From Hypsibius dujardini (lineage: Eukaryota; Tardigrada; Eutardigrada; Parachela; Hypsibiidae), in the NCBI GenBank assembly GCA_001579985.1, contig LRSR01001486.1:1-35192 (forward strand): a stretch of DNA of 35,192 nucleotides, written 5' to 3'. This document shows, piece after piece, positions 10,579 to 18,355 of this stretch. How positions within the stretch are numbered: the first letter of the stretch is position 1; each line of letters starts with the position of its first letter. The notes beneath the pieces are model-generated. The model was not told the origin of the DNA. It ran no database searches and saw nothing but the letters and a program-made list of their open reading frames with translations. Both the position numbers and the translations under genes were made by a program.

Positions 10579-10880
10579 CCATCTAGCACCCCAGATTGAG
10601 AATAAAGTGGTATTGCAGGCACGCAAGGGTAACAAAGGTAGCAGAAAATTATTAGCTAGCGCACACAACTCCCAATAAAGTTCAACCCAAAAAGGTTACT
10701 CCTCGCAGTTTAAACGTTTGCAATGTAAGAAGCGATATAGAAAACCATAAAGTTATTTGCACAATTTATCACAGCGGAGCGCACTTGCTACAAAGTCATA
10801 GTAAACAGAGAGGACCAAGTTATCCTGGCTGAAGATATACGTAATCTTTCTCGATTCACTTGTACTTTATTTAATTCCGA
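10579..10880 (-). promoter_or_regulatory. Conserved upstream region of kinase A
   Basis: Read on the minus strand, this block (TGTGATAAATTGTGCAAATA, a CTCCGCTG motif, CCTCGCAGTTTAAACG-type sequence and GCGCTAGCTAATAATTT) recurs upstream of the kinase starts near 15400-15580 and 33400-33590, and partly near 22210-22390. This suggests a shared promoter/5' UTR copied with the gene. No TATA box or start site is assigned. Confidence 0.5.
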
Positions 10881-11264
10881 TAGAGGTTGTGAGTGACAAA
10901 CACTCTTCATAACAAAGACATTATTTTGGAGGAAATCATTTTTCTCTTATTTCATCGAATGCAGGCGACATACGAAAAGATACGTTGGATATTAACAATG
11001 TCACAGATGCGAATTACTTAATTGTAATACAGAACAAAAACAGGAAGCAACAATGTCAGCACAGAAACCACAAAGCCGAGAGAAAAAAGTCATCCAGAAA
11101 CACGCAACCCGTTCCTCGAATGAAAGTGTCTGAAAACACTGGGCAGCCACAGGTACGATCGAACAAATGATTCGGAATTCGGCTTTGAAATAGCGACGAA
11201 AACGGAGCATCTACCGTATGTGTCCAGAAAAGATTGTTAAAGACCAAAAAATCAGACTGAAGTT
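10881..11264 (-). other. Spacer between kinase A and DnaJ remnant
   Basis: Homologous, inverted, to 21830-22200, 14935-15290 and 32960-33360: the shared spacer between the J-protein 3' end and the kinase promoter. It holds conserved pieces such as TTTGTGGTTTCTGTGCTGA and CGATCGTACGTGTGGCTG. No credible coding sequence is seen; the short ORFs here are not conserved between copies. Confidence 0.5.
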
Positions 11265-11345
11265 TAATTGTTATAAGCCCGCGAGAGCGTATCCCACCAC
11301 GGTGCCTCTAGTTCCCAGCCTTTTTGAATGAGTTTATGATCCCCA
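11265..11345 (-). pseudogene. Tip of a DNAJB12/14-like gene, module 1
   Basis: On the minus strand a short segment reads LYGDHKLIQKGWELEAPWWD followed by TLSRAYN, matching the C-terminal end of the J-protein copies at 14810-14915 and 21715-21805. Everything upstream (J domain, membrane segment) is missing; the module breaks off at about 11345. It lies upstream of kinase A exactly as in the other modules. Confidence 0.7.
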
Positions 11346-11499
11346 TAAAGCCAGACAGACAGACGAGAATTGGCTAGTTATGGGACAACGCTTTATTCAA
11401 AAGTAGGGGTCAGTTTCGATACACGCGGATTATGCCTGGCCGGCATGAGGTATGATGGGTGTGACCCATACTTCTCTCAGCCTTCCACATACATTTGCT

Positions 11500-11775
11500 T
11501 ACATGCTTATACTTTATACTTATACTTATGCCTATGGCTACTTAGCCCCTACCTGTACCCACTTCCCTGACAATTATATTTTATACTTATACTTAACTCT
11601 AAAACTACTTAGTCCCAACCTATCACCACTTCCGTTATACTTATACTTTATATTTATACTTATGTTTAGTATTAGTAAGCCCCCGCCTATCCCCCACTTT
11701 CCTTATATTTATACTTCATACTTATACTTAGGCCTGAAATACTAAGCCCCTACCTATCCCCACTTCCCTTATACT
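11500..11775. repeat. Minisatellite, ~67-bp period, about four copies
   Basis: Repeat units begin ACTTATACTTA, pass through CTACTTAGCCCCTACCT and CCCCACTTCCC, and end in TTATACTTTAT-type sequence. Four diverged copies begin near 11515, 11585, 11655 and 11725. Short ORFs rich in Tyr/Leu here are repeat artefacts. Confidence 0.8.
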
Positions 11776-12553
11776 AGATTTAGCTAGACATAATGACATA
11801 ACGACTTCCATGTCCGACAAACCCGAACCGAATTTTTTATTTTGCCCGAACCCGAACCCGAAAAAGATCATTCACCGACAAACATCTTATTACCTAATTT
11901 TATTTCAGGCCGGATCGCCTCGTACTATATAAACATCACGCGTGACTAGTGCAGTTGCACATGAAACCGACTGACACATGATACCTTCTTTCAACTGAAT
12001 GGTCTTAGTCAGTAAGTCCAAATGCCATTTTAAAATTTTCCACCACATAATAATATAGGAGCGGTTCAGTCAAACTTTCCCGAATCCTCCGAAACATAAA
12101 TGTTTCGAACGCGCCCGAATATATTTTTTCCCCACAATTTCCAACCCGAAACCCGAAGGCCTTTTTAGGGTTTTGGGCCAGGACGGACTGCTTAGCTATT
12201 CAGCCAGAAAAATTCCGGCCGAATAGCCACTTTCTAAAATTATACTTGAAATTTAATTATACCGGGCGTTTTTAATATGATCGTGAATTTAAGTAAATGA
12301 AACAGAATACAACAAAATATTTTAAAGTTCTGGTTTCTTTTAAATTGGCAAACTCATTTCAAGTAAGTGGAATCTTAAATAATATTAAAAAATAATCATC
12401 GTGGGCTTTTTATATTGTGAACTTAAGGTTTAAAACTGTAAATTAAAATTTGAATAAATGGCAACTTTATTGTAACTAATTTAAATTATACAAATTACGA
12501 AGAAAAAAAAACGTTTTTCTTGGACTGTCAATGCATTTGTGCCTTTTTTTCAG
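11776..12553. other. Non-coding spacer with CCCGAA-rich segments
   Basis: No gene seen. 11825-11870 and 12105-12165 are rich in CCCGAA/ACCCGAAC repeats, possibly the two ends of an old element about 330 bp long. The rest is AT-rich. It separates the head-to-head modules 1 (minus) and 2 (plus). Confidence 0.4.
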
Positions 12554-12945
12554 GTTTACTGGATGAAATTCGAAAACTGAGAAATGACACATCCCAAAAA
12601 AGCCAGCGACCGGTGACGAAAAGGAAAACCAAAAGCAGCGCAGTCCTTTCGGAGGTCGACCCTGATCTCGTTCCCCTTCCGGTAGACGTCAACGGAAGAA
12701 GGCCCACCGCTCATTCCAGGCCAGTCTAGGATACAGAGAGTCCCGACCTGGTTCTGACTCTCATAAAGACTACTCCGATGAGCAGCTACAGGCCGTGCTG
12801 CGGGTCAAGAAATGCACCACATTCTACCAGGTCCTCTTCATGGAGAAGAATTCCTTCTCGGAGTTGATCTTGAAGAAACAGCAACGGAAGTTGGCGTTGG
12901 TGCTGCATCCAGATAAAAACAAGGCTCCTGTTACGGTCTCAAATT
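12554..12945 (+). pseudogene. DNAJB12/14-like J-domain segment, module 2
   Basis: After a clear acceptor (TTTTTTTCAG, ending 12553) the sequence reads a basic, Ser-rich stretch, then DYSDEQLQAVLRVKKC and TTFYQVLF, then QQRKLALVLHPDKNKAP. That is the pre-J helix, start of the J domain and intact HPD motif of the ER-membrane DNAJB12/DNAJB14 family, whose J domains stimulate Hsp70. The basic stretch and the J domain are in different frames (stop TAG near 12726), so it looks frameshifted. The rest of the J domain after HPDKNKAP is absent: the sequence runs into a GTCT-repeat intron. Probably a pseudogene. Confidence 0.75.
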
Positions 12946-12961
12946 GGAACTGGACAGTTGT

Positions 12962-12999
12962 CGGTCTGCCTGTCTGTCTACGTACCTGTCTCTCTGCCC

Positions 13000-13030
<31 letters not shown>
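12962..13030 (+). repeat. (GTCT)n microsatellite in the DnaJ intron, module 2
   Basis: Imperfect, then near-perfect TCTG/GTCT tetranucleotide repeats. The same repeat lies at the same place in the J-protein intron of modules 3 and 5, so it predates their duplication. Confidence 0.9.
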
Positions 13031-13053
13031 ATCTTGATGTTGCATGTGTCTAA

Positions 13054-14490
13054 CAAGGGGTCGGAACGCAAGCGCTCACGCCGATCAGCCTCAATTTTTT
13101 TTACAAATATAACATAAATTATGTAGATTTTAGAAAAACATTTCATCTGCCGGCGAGCTCTAGTCTTGGCGAAAAAAAATCCAAGTTCCAGGAGCATACT
13201 GTTGTCTTGGTCGTCGCGTAATTGATTGTTCGATTGGATCATTTGTATGCTTACTTGCAATGTGATCAGCAAGTTTGAGCTCCTTCCTGTTGATTTCGGA
13301 CGTTTCATATTTGAACTCGAGCTCATAAAACTCCATAGGCCGGCGAAAAATGTTCAAGGGATTGATACTCATTTGAAAAAAAACAATTTTTGGCTGAAGG
13401 TGATGATTAAAGAAAAATACTAGTGGGGGAGCAGAGCCGACATTTTATTTGACATTTACAGGTGTATTGTATTGTATTGTATTGTTCGACTAAAGCAGAC
13501 AAACCCTTGCGGAATTTACAAAGTCTGTTTGAAAATAGTACGATCTGGCCACCCAACCACAACCAAGATGCAACACAAAACCAGACTAGTAATCCGAGAT
13601 ACAACACGAAACAAGGCAGTAGGTGCAGATCGTACTAGTGTTAGAAAGGTGTGAAACATCGTATACAATTAAGTACGACAAAACCAGTCAGGGCATCAGT
13701 AGGAACCACATCTTACAGGTCCAAGTAAAGGGAAATCAGAAGGGCTAACAGTGCGAGCACAGAAAGAAAATAAAGCACGACAGGATGGAGGATCGAACCA
13801 GCGCCGCCTGCTTGATAGGCAGCAGACTCGGCCACTACGCCATAGGCGCAGGCCTTTCTTTTTTTTTCTTTTTTTGTGTGTACACTGTAGTAGTGTAGTC
13901 TTGTAGTAAACCCACAGACAATGTACTAGTATTGTCTTAATACACTTTGTATGGCTTTTTATACTACAGTAAAAAACATAAAAATTATTTTTTTCCTGGC
14001 AGTAACGTTAATTAAAACACTACGTGCCTACAGGAATGACTGTGCTGCATTACTAATTGTGAATTCAGGCTTGATTGTTAGTTCAGTTGAAATACGACTC
14101 GTTCAATCAATCAAAGTCTGGTATGAATAGAAGCCTGGCCATGCCGGTACAGCGAATTATATCAGTCACTGAAAATGATTACTGTTACAGATTTCTTATA
14201 CTTCTTTTGAAAGTGATAGTTTGAGGCCTATAAAAAAATGTTTATTTCTTGTATGTAAGTGTAATAAATTAAATCAAATACGATTGTGAATAAATTACCA
14301 ACAATCAAACAATCAATCATTGATTCTACGAACAAGACAGCAGTGTGCTCCTGGAACTTTGAATTTTCCTCCGCCAAGACTAGAGTTCGCCGGCAGATGG
14401 AATTTTTTTCTAAAATCTACATAATTTATATGCTATTTGTAAAACAAAATTCAGGTTGATCGGCGTGAGCGCTTCCGTTCTGATCCCTTG
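13054..14490. mobile_element. PIF/Harbinger-like MITE with ~120-bp TIRs and TAA duplication
   Basis: The ends are inverted copies: CAAGGGGTCGGAACGCAAGC at 13054 and its counterpart ending CTGATCCCTTG at 14490. Similarity runs about 120 bp inward on each side, through GCGTGAGCGC, ATCTACATAATTTAT and GCCGGC. Both ends are flanked by TAA (13051-13053 and 14491-14493). The uninterrupted intron of module 3 shows the empty-site context, ATGTCTTAATTTGTCTCC. A 3-bp TAA duplication is typical of PIF/Harbinger transposons. No transposase ORF is seen, so it is non-autonomous. A SINE is nested inside. Confidence 0.85.
13440..13855 (-). mobile_element. tRNA-derived SINE nested in the MITE
   Basis: On the minus strand the 5' end (from ~13852) carries an A-box-like TGGCGTAGTGG and, about 40 bases on, a B box GGTTCGATCC: the internal RNA polymerase III promoter of a tRNA gene. 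The body ends in an AATAC pentamer tail (about 13463-13485). The acceptor stem does not pair, so it is not a tRNA gene. A poly-T tract on the plus strand (13856-13877) flanks the head. The exact ends and target duplication are not resolved. Confidence 0.7.
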
Positions 14491-14516
14491 TAAGTTTGTC
14501 TCCATTTTCTTTTCAG

Positions 14517-14924
14517 CTCAGCATTTAGCGGTCTCACCCTCTTTCTCCAGCTTTCACCTATCTTCTTTCTCGGCCTGAGCCTTCTCTCATCCCTCACCTA
14601 CACCGAACCAGTCTACAACCTCCAGCAGTCCCTCAAGTATCCACACCAGTACTTGACCCGTAACTCGGACGTACGCTTCTACCTGAAAGACGACATCTAA
14701 ATCAAACCACCAACAAGGAGATGCTGACGATCTAGACCAGCGTGGAGGAGCTTTACCTCAACAACCTCAAGGAGTCGTGTGTGCGTGAACGCGCCTACAA
14801 GGAGAACGTCATGTGGCGTGGCCGGCTTTATGGTGATCATAAACTCGTTCAAAAAGGCCGGGGACTGGAGACACTGTCGTGTGATACGCTCTCAAGGGCT
14901 TATAACAAATTAACTTCAGTCTGA
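14517..14924 (+). pseudogene. DNAJB12/14-like C-terminal exon, module 2
   Basis: Begins after a TTTTCTTTTCAG acceptor. It encodes a hydrophobic segment (LQLSPIFFLGLSLLSSL), the likely ER-membrane anchor, then the DUF1977-type region: YTEPVYNLQQSLKYPHQYLT, RFYLKDD, and EELYLNNLKESCVRERAYKE with GRLYGDHKLVQKG. It ends at TGA near 14922. A TAA inside DDI*IK (about 14698) plus a one-base shift break it, so the product would be truncated after the anchor. Intron positions persist, so this is a segmental duplicate, not a retrocopy. Confidence 0.8.
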
Positions 14925-15293
14925 TTTTTTAGTTATAACAATCTTGTTTAAATACATTAGATAGTTCCTCCGTTTTCATCGCTAATTCAAGGCGGAATTT
15001 CGAATTATTTGTCCGATCGTACGTGTAACTGACCAGTGTTTTCAGACATTTGCTTTCGAGGAACCGATTGCGTGTTTCGGGATTACTCTCTCGGCTTTGT
15101 GGTTTCTGTGTTGAAATTGTTATTTTACGCTTGTATTCTGTGCTATAATTAACTAATTCACACCTTTTTGACATTGTTGATATCCGACGTATCTTTTGTA
15201 TGTCGCCTGTACTCGATGAAATGGAGAAAACAGTTTCCTCCAAAATGTGGAGTGCTTATCACTCACAACTTCCGTTGGAATTAGATAGAGTGC
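14925..15293 (+). other. Shared spacer between DnaJ fragment and kinase, module 2
   Basis: Non-coding and homologous to the same interval in the other modules (TTTGTGGTTTCTGTG, GACATTGTTGATATCCGACG, TGCTTATCACTCACAACTTC). No independent gene is supported. Confidence 0.5.
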
Positions 15294-15368
15294 AGCTTTG
15301 TCGCGGTTACTTTGAGGGTCGCCAATAAGAATCGAATGAGCGACCCTCAAAGTAACCGCGGCACAGCT
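15294..15368. repeat. Short near-perfect hairpin inserted upstream of the module 2 kinase
   Basis: Arms of 29 bp (15294-15322 and 15340-15368), of which the inner ~21 pairs are perfect (core GGTTACTTTGAGGGTCGC), around a 17-base loop. Modules 3 and 5 have TACAAGTGAATCG at this place and no hairpin, so it was inserted into module 2 after duplication. Confidence 0.85.
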
Positions 15369-15678
15369 ATAACAGTAAATTGAGGAAGTTAGCGCATATC
15401 TTCAGCCAGGATTCTTTGTTTACTATGACTTTGTAGCAAGTGAGCTCCGCTGTGATAAATTGTGCAAATAATTTCCGGTCCTCCATATCGCTTTTCACTG
15501 CAAACATTTAAACTGCGAGGAGTAACCTATTTGGTCGAACTTTAATTCAGAGTTGTGGATACTAGCTAATAATTTTTCTGTTTTCTTTACCATCCTTGCC
15601 TGTCTGTAATGCCTCTTTATTCTCAATCTGTGTACTACGTGAATCAAACATTGAACCAATCAATTTATGGATTAAGTC
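15369..15678 (+). promoter_or_regulatory. Conserved promoter/leader block, module 2 kinase
   Basis: Contains GCGCATATCTTCAGCCAG, the CTCCGCTGTGATAAATTGTG block, TTTAAACTGCGAGGAGTAACC and a CTAGCTAATAATTT leader, in the same order as upstream of kinases A and C. The ATG that aligns with kinase B's start is followed at once by TAA (ATGGATTAA), so here translation could only start at the next ATG, 15679. Confidence 0.55.
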
Positions 15679-16110
15679 ATGGATGAAAACGGGGAGGGGG
15701 AAGACGATATTGTTTTCACAAACAGCGATGGTTTGAAATACATCTGTCGTCCTATCGGTGAATTTCGGGTTCACCCACATAGCGGTATTTACCAAGTGAA
15801 CGCGTTTTACTGGGCTCCTGATCTTGTTCCCCGTGAAGACCTTGCCCGAACACGTGCGTTAAAAATTTTTCCGGATTTCGAACCAAGCGAAGCCAGAACT
15901 GGAGAATTAAAAAATCTCTTACAACTCAACCATAAACATGTTATTCGGTACTTGGCCGTTGGTATCACGACACGCAACAATTATTGCGTACTCATGAGAT
16001 TTTGCAGCGGGAAGACAATACAAACTTTGCCTCTTCAATATCTCAAACCGACCGGCGAACTCAGCACAGCAGGATTTCAGTTCGTTTTCGCTAATTTCTC
16101 CCAGCAATAA
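15679..16110 (+). pseudogene. Truncated kinase, N-lobe of domain 1 only (module 2)
   Basis: Starts MDENGEGEDDIVFTNSDG and follows kinases A and B through LKNLLQLNHKHVIRYLAVGI and RNNYCVLMRFCSGKT. After about 16018 homology stops abruptly and ~30 unrelated codons follow to TAA at 16108-16110. Only the N-lobe of the first (pseudokinase) domain remains. The ORF is open, so a 143-residue product is conceivable, but truncation is the simplest reading. Confidence 0.85.
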
Positions 16111-16477
16111 AACATTTCAAAATAATCAGACTGATCGATTATCCAGCAAGTTTTTCCGCATGATTGATTGGTAGAGTTCACTGGAATGACCTCCTCTGTC
16201 TACAGTAGTACTAACATGTCATCCGTAAACACTTTTATTACTTTTCCGTTTCGTATCATCTAAAATCGGTCCAAGAGTCTGATTTGCAGTCGGTCAATTA
16301 CTTGATGGAATTTAGTTTTTCTACATGGGGTATATAAACTTTAAGGTGTCACCCCAATAACTTAGTATGTCATTAAATCTTAATGAAGCACACATTTTTC
16401 CAATGCTCCGTTAAAATCTCACACAATACAGTTCATGGTAAAACTTGCCCATTGAAATGAACATTTTAAATCAGCGA
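16111..16477. other. Non-coding spacer
   Basis: No ORF, repeat or homology to other parts of the window seen. It is the 3' side of the minus-strand Cys-rich gene, so it may contain that gene's 3' UTR. Confidence 0.4.
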
Positions 16478-16739
16478 TTATTTTCCTTTCGTTTGAGCCT
16501 GGTCTTCTCTGTGGTTGGAGTTACAGGTGTGATTCCCTTTCGGGCAGACGATTCCACTCTCGAAACAGTTGTTTTGACGGGGATTGTAGCAGGTACTGAT
16601 TCCGCATAACTGTTGACCCATCGGACAGGTGGTAGCTATTAAAAGTGATGCAAGTCATATATGGGAAGTGACACCAGATCTACAGATGACATATGCAAAT
16701 ACTCACTTTCATATTCCCACTCCGAGCGTGTTGTGGTTG
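16478..16739 (-). CDS. Last two exons of a small Cys-rich secreted-type protein
   Basis: On the minus strand a 33-bp exon (16739-16707) has an acceptor TTTTTATTGTCAACAG and donor GTGAGT. The final exon (16635-16478) has acceptor AATAG and stop TAA. The phases agree (the short exon ends with one base, the last begins with two). The last exon encodes eight cysteines in a regular pattern: TCPMGQQLCGIS, CYNPRQNNCFES, VCPKGNHTCNSN. This resembles the short disulfide-rich repeats of arthropod extracellular or chitin-associated proteins, but I cannot name a family. The upstream exon(s), with any signal peptide, were not found, so the entry is 5'-incomplete. Confidence 0.45.
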
Positions 16740-17182
16740 CTGTTGACAATAAAAACAACAATTATTTAGTGATGTTATCCCTGGAAGTAGGCACTACTAA
16801 CATTTTGCTTTGGCCTGGATTTTATTTAAGAAATACTGGTTGCGGTTTTAATATAAGGACGTCGGAAGATTCTAGCAGTATTAATTGGAACAATAAAACT
16901 GCCGATCTCGCAAAAACAAAAATGAACGGAAGTGAATTGCCTTGACACTGGTTCATTCAAAATATGATTTAAAATCGATTCTCAACAGCTGCAAAATGTT
17001 TGAACTTCAGACGGCGTATGTTGCGTGTAATTATTTAGCGACGTTGGGGAAGTGCATGTGTCTATAGCTCCACCCTTAACATTATTACTATATTTAAAAT
17101 GATGCCAATTTATTCCAAATTTAGTTTGTGTAAGAGCATTGTCTGGGAAGTCAACCATCTGGTTGATTTGCCGATTGACAGT
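16740..17182. other. Unassigned region upstream of the Cys-rich exons
   Basis: Open frames exist on both strands (16661-16945 plus, 16982-17203 minus). Neither has a recognisable motif or splice context, and the second runs into the fold-back arm. An upstream exon of the Cys-rich gene may be hidden here. Confidence 0.3.
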
Positions 17183-18085
17183 TTTACCATGTGCCCACTT
17201 CATTTTACTCTTCCCTTCATGAATGTTGCTCCGCCCCCGTGCAAATGGGAAAATAGGTCACCACTCATTCGATAGAAAATTCATTTCTCTGTCGTTTAAT
17301 GTCTACATATTTTGGTGAAACGGCGGTTTATTGACGTTTTTTCGTCCTTGCTCCAGAACACCCAAACTTCCGAAAGTCCCTAATCCCAATTTTACTCAAT
17401 TGTCTCACACTATTTGTGTAATAACTTTTTCAGTTTGTTTAATTTCAACACAAAACTAAATGTGTTGCACTTCTGTATAATTAATACAAGTTTTCGCGTC
17501 AAAATATATCTAAAGAAACGAAATCTGATGACAAAGGATTTAATAAAATAACGCAGGGAAAGTTGTATTTCCTGAAACTTGGGCGGATGGCCTGCAGCGT
17601 CGTTCTGCTCTGATTTTAGATCAAAAAAACCTTAAAATGATATAAAAAAATTGTGCAAACCATCCTTGATTGAAACAATAGAAGCTGAGCTGGGTGAAGG
17701 CTGAAATGGGAAAATCCCACACCAAAAACTAAAACAATAATCCGACCCTCACAGAACTTGCAAAATACGCCCTCGTCTTCAGTGGGGTCTGAGAAAAAAG
17801 CTGGGGCTCTTTTCGTACAAACTTTACGCTAACAAATTTGCCGTAAGATCATTCAGTCCAAAGATTTTCCAACTGGTGTGGAATGTAATTAGGGCAATTC
17901 CTATGTTCGGGTGTTGCGCCGCAAGGCCGAAAAACGTCAATAAACCACTGTTTTCCCGGAATACGTTGACACTGAACGATAGAAAAATGAATTCTCAATT
18001 GAATGAGTGGTGATCTATTTTTCCATCTGCACGGGGAACGGAGCAGTGTTCATTTGAAGGCAGGAGCAAAATCAAGTGGACACAT
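17183..18085. repeat. Fold-back element with ~165-bp inverted arms
   Basis: 17183-17350 and 17925-18085 are imperfect reverse complements. For example, CATTCGATAGAAAATTCATTTCTC and GGTTTATTGACGTTTTTTCG on the left match sequences read inverted at 17934-18010 (GAAAAACGTCAATAAACCAC, GAATGAGTGGTGATCTATTT). The ~575-bp interior encodes no evident transposase. It is likely a non-autonomous DNA transposon between the Cys-rich and astacin-like genes. The arms have diverged noticeably. Confidence 0.7.
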
Positions 18086-18355
18086 ATACAAATAAAAGGT
18101 GACAAAATGAACCCTTCCAATGTTTTCCAAGCTTACAAATTTTGATTACATTTGGATAATTAAAGCAATACTTTTACTCTTGAAATCATCACAAAACTAA
18201 AACCTCTAGTTAAGGCAAAAATGCAAGGCCGATACAAATTTCCAATCCTTTAGATGTCCTTAATATTTAATTGCATATTCTTTGCGCTCAAAGCGTCGGG
18301 GTTACAAGAATGTTTGAGTTTCTGAAGTTTAAGAGTAATGTAATCTAAATTAGAC
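18086..18355. other. Non-coding region 3' of the astacin-like gene
   Basis: AT-rich, with no ORF or repeat recognised. Presumed 3' UTR/intergenic DNA of the minus-strand astacin-like gene. Confidence 0.4.

Noticed and set aside
10579-10668. N-terminal extension of kinase A beginning with a non-ATG codon
   Set aside because: The sequence is homologous to the untranslated leader of the other copies. The first in-frame ATG is at 10578.
11825-12165. CCCGAA-repeats as telomere-like or CRISPR-like array
   Set aside because: Units are too few and irregular, with no spacers. At most they are the ends of an old element.
13781-13855. Possible tRNA gene on the minus strand
   Set aside because: A and B boxes are good, but the two acceptor-stem strands do not pair and the anticodon loop would give an odd ATC anticodon. 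The AATAC-tailed body points to a SINE.
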